DNA of 7,132 bases, taken from positions 1 to 7,132 of the forward strand of contig CAIRSV010000321.1 in NCBI GenBank assembly GCA_903881265.1. The letters are read 5' to 3'. Under the pieces are notes generated by a model. That model saw only the letters and a program-made list of their open reading frames with translations, made no database searches and had not been told where the DNA came from. Positions within the stretch are counted from its first letter, which is position 1; each line of letters opens with the position of its first letter. Positions 6,000 to 7,132 of this stretch are shown in pieces. Position numbers and translations under genes: made by a program. This DNA comes from an uncultured Bacteroidota bacterium. Lineage in GTDB: Bacteria > Bacteroidota > Bacteroidia > Chitinophagales > Chitinophagaceae.

Positions 6000-7132
6000 G
6001 TATTTAAATCGCTTTTTTTCAACAGGGAAAGTAATACCTTCTCCTTATTCAAGGTTTGAAATTTCAATGGGTGAATCGCCCACTTATTGCGCAGTGTCGA
6101 AAGGTGGTCTGTCTTAGGTTGAACGAAAAGACGAAGGAGCCAATGTAGTATATAATTACTTTTAAACACGCTGCTAAGTTGAACGAAGAAGATCGTCGTC
6201 TTTGGGTCAGCTTCTGCGATGAGCTGCTCGAGTTCGACTGGTGATGTATACGAATGAATGCAAAGTGCCGACCCATGTTGGGGTTTGAAATAATCAGACA
6301 GGGTTTTCGTTTGATGCCATGCTGAACATGCGATTGTATAACGAGTTTTGTCAATATCCTGATGTGGGTTTGTGATGTCTTGATCATGTTGATACGCCAC
6401 ATCAAATTCTTGTTGCGATAAGGCATCATAGATTGTCCACACACAATTTTTAAAGCGGTTAAGCATCACTTGTTGATAGTCGGGATACAATGAAAATTGC
6501 AGTGTATTAAAAAAGCTTGCGTATAGATAGATATGTGACGCAAAGGGATCCATAATTTCAGGAACGCGCACGACAAGTTCTTTATTCTTAGCAAATATCT
6601 TCCATACGATGCGGCGCACATCATCCGAATCTTCAAATTTTTTATAACTCAATAATTCACCTTCTACCTTGCGAAGCTGCTCAATGCGTACTTTCTCTTC
6701 GTCGGTTTTCTTGGGTGGAAGCGCTTGCGTATCCATCATGAGCGAATGAGGCAGATTGCAGATAATTTGATGGGTCTTGAAGCTTGCCGCAAAGGAAAAA
6801 AAATGAAGCATATCTTCAAAATAAATAAAGCCGTGTGAAAAGGAATATTCTTTAATGTCGGGCAACAACAAGGTGTTCTTGCTGATGAGGCCTGTATTGA
6901 ATGAGATAAATTGTTTCTTAATTCTATCGTTCACAATATACTTATCTGTCATTTGGGTTTTGTCGTAAACTAGTCTGACCTTGACAAACCCTAATATAGG
7001 TTTCAAGGCAAACGGCAACCTTGTTTGGATACGAAGCAAATCATCTTGATGCGATTCAATATCCATCGTAAGTTCGAAACTGTCGCTTCCTTTTTTCTTT
7101 TTTTGATAGATGAAATATAACAAGCAGAAGCA
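5987..7132 (-). CDS. DUF58 domain protein, N-terminus cut by window edge
   Basis: The frame stays open to the right edge; 381 residues are visible. They begin inside or at the end of a hydrophobic helix ('CFCLLYFIYQ') followed by a lysine cluster, as expected after the N-terminal membrane helices of DUF58 proteins. A beta-rich region follows (about 18-130), ending in 'SHGFIYFEDMLHFFSFA' (99-115). The DUF58 signature is 'EGELLSYKKFEDSDDVRRI' (157-175) with 'VWKIFAKNKELVVR' (176-189), matching the family's G-E-x-x-x-L-R-x-Y-x-x-x-D-x-x-R-x-I-x-W-K pattern. The C-terminal half should be a von Willebrand-like fold, but the first metal-site segment reads 'IYLYASFFN', without the Asp. Family knowledge: DUF58 proteins are membrane-anchored partners of MoxR ATPases, with unclear biochemical function. 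It is the first visible gene of the cluster and is coupled to the transglutaminase gene; the operon may start further upstream. About one or two membrane helices are missing from view. Confidence 0.9.
   Translation of the reverse strand, partial: CFCLLYFIYQKKKKGSDSFELTMDIESHQDDLLRIQTRLPFALKPILGFVKVRLVYDKTQMTDKYIVNDRIKKQFISFNTGLISKNTLLLPDIKEYSFSHGFIYFEDMLHFFSFAASFKTHQIICNLPHSLMMDTQALPPKKTDEEKVRIEQLRKVEGELLSYKKFEDSDDVRRIVWKIFAKNKELVVRVPEIMDPFASHIYLYASFFNTLQFSLYPDYQQVMLNRFKNCVWTIYDALSQQEFDVAYQHDQDITNPHQDIDKTRYTIACSAWHQTKTLSDYFKPQHGSALCIHSYTSPVELEQLIAEADPKTTIFFVQLSSVFKSNYILHWLLRLFVQPKTDHLSTLRNKWAIHPLKFQTLNKEKVLLSLLKKSDLNTEII

Larger units (their letters stand above)
1122..7132 (-). other. Probable minus-strand operon: DUF58, transglutaminase, MoxR, recX, omega-amidase
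   Basis: Five genes point the same way with gaps of -1, 3, 22 and 11 bp and no terminator-like hairpin between them. The first three form a known functional association. The last two are unrelated by function and could have their own weak promoters, for instance in or before the 22-bp gap ahead of recX. I saw no convincing Bacteroidota promoter (TTTG with TAnnTTTG) there by eye. The true 5' end lies beyond the window. Confidence 0.65.

Noticed and set aside
5135..6444. Additional minus-strand open frames inside the transglutaminase and DUF58 genes
   Set aside because: They are out of frame with strongly supported genes on the same strand and show no recognisable domain.
7091..7104. Homopolymer run (six T, C, seven T) as a frameshift or slippage site in the DUF58 gene
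   Set aside because: It encodes the lysine cluster expected after a membrane helix, and the frame is intact on both sides, so no slippage is needed.
7121..7123. TTG codon as the start of the DUF58 gene
   Set aside because: The frame stays open to the window edge and the preceding codons add hydrophobic residues to a truncated membrane helix; the true start lies outside.

Overview
The window looks like chromosome from a member of the Bacteroidota, probably near the Chitinophagales or Sphingobacteriales. The evidence is indirect. The plus-strand gene encodes a secreted protein with the Cys-containing 'CDS-(V/I)-x-T-L-x-L-T-I' repeats and paired 'D-x-N-x-x-x-x-(V/I)-x-Y-N' C-terminal motifs that I associate with Bacteroidota surface proteins. 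Shine-Dalgarno sequences are mostly weak or absent. The transglutaminase, DUF58 and RecX proteins all have a Bacteroidota flavour. No rRNA or housekeeping marker is present to fix the lineage.

Layout. From the left edge to 1076 (+) is the 3' part of a large extracellular repeat protein. It converges on a tightly packed minus-strand cluster filling the rest of the window. In transcription order (right to left) this runs: a DUF58 protein (5' end cut by the window edge), an 867-residue transglutaminase membrane protein of TgpA-like architecture, a MoxR-family AAA+ ATPase, the RecA regulator RecX, and an omega-amidase-type carbon-nitrogen hydrolase. Gaps are -1, 3, 22 and 11 bp, so a single transcript is plausible. 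A 12-bp imperfect hairpin sits where the two converging units meet. No stretch over 300 bp lacks a gene, and no tRNA, IS element or CRISPR was seen.

How the genes fit together. DUF58, the transglutaminase membrane protein and the MoxR ATPase form a recurring bacterial trio. The AAA+ chaperone-like ATPase is thought to act on the DUF58 partner at the inner membrane, and the transglutaminase fold faces the periplasm. The physiological role of such trios is poorly defined; envelope stress and assembly roles have been proposed for relatives. Here the ATPase is last rather than first, and the DUF58 protein appears to lack the MIDAS metal site of its von Willebrand-like half. RecX and the hydrolase are probably passengers of the transcript, linking DNA-repair control and metabolite repair only by co-transcription. 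I did not find a convincing wholly new system. The most distinctive items are the trio with reversed order and the expanded-loop dockerin-like pair in the surface protein.
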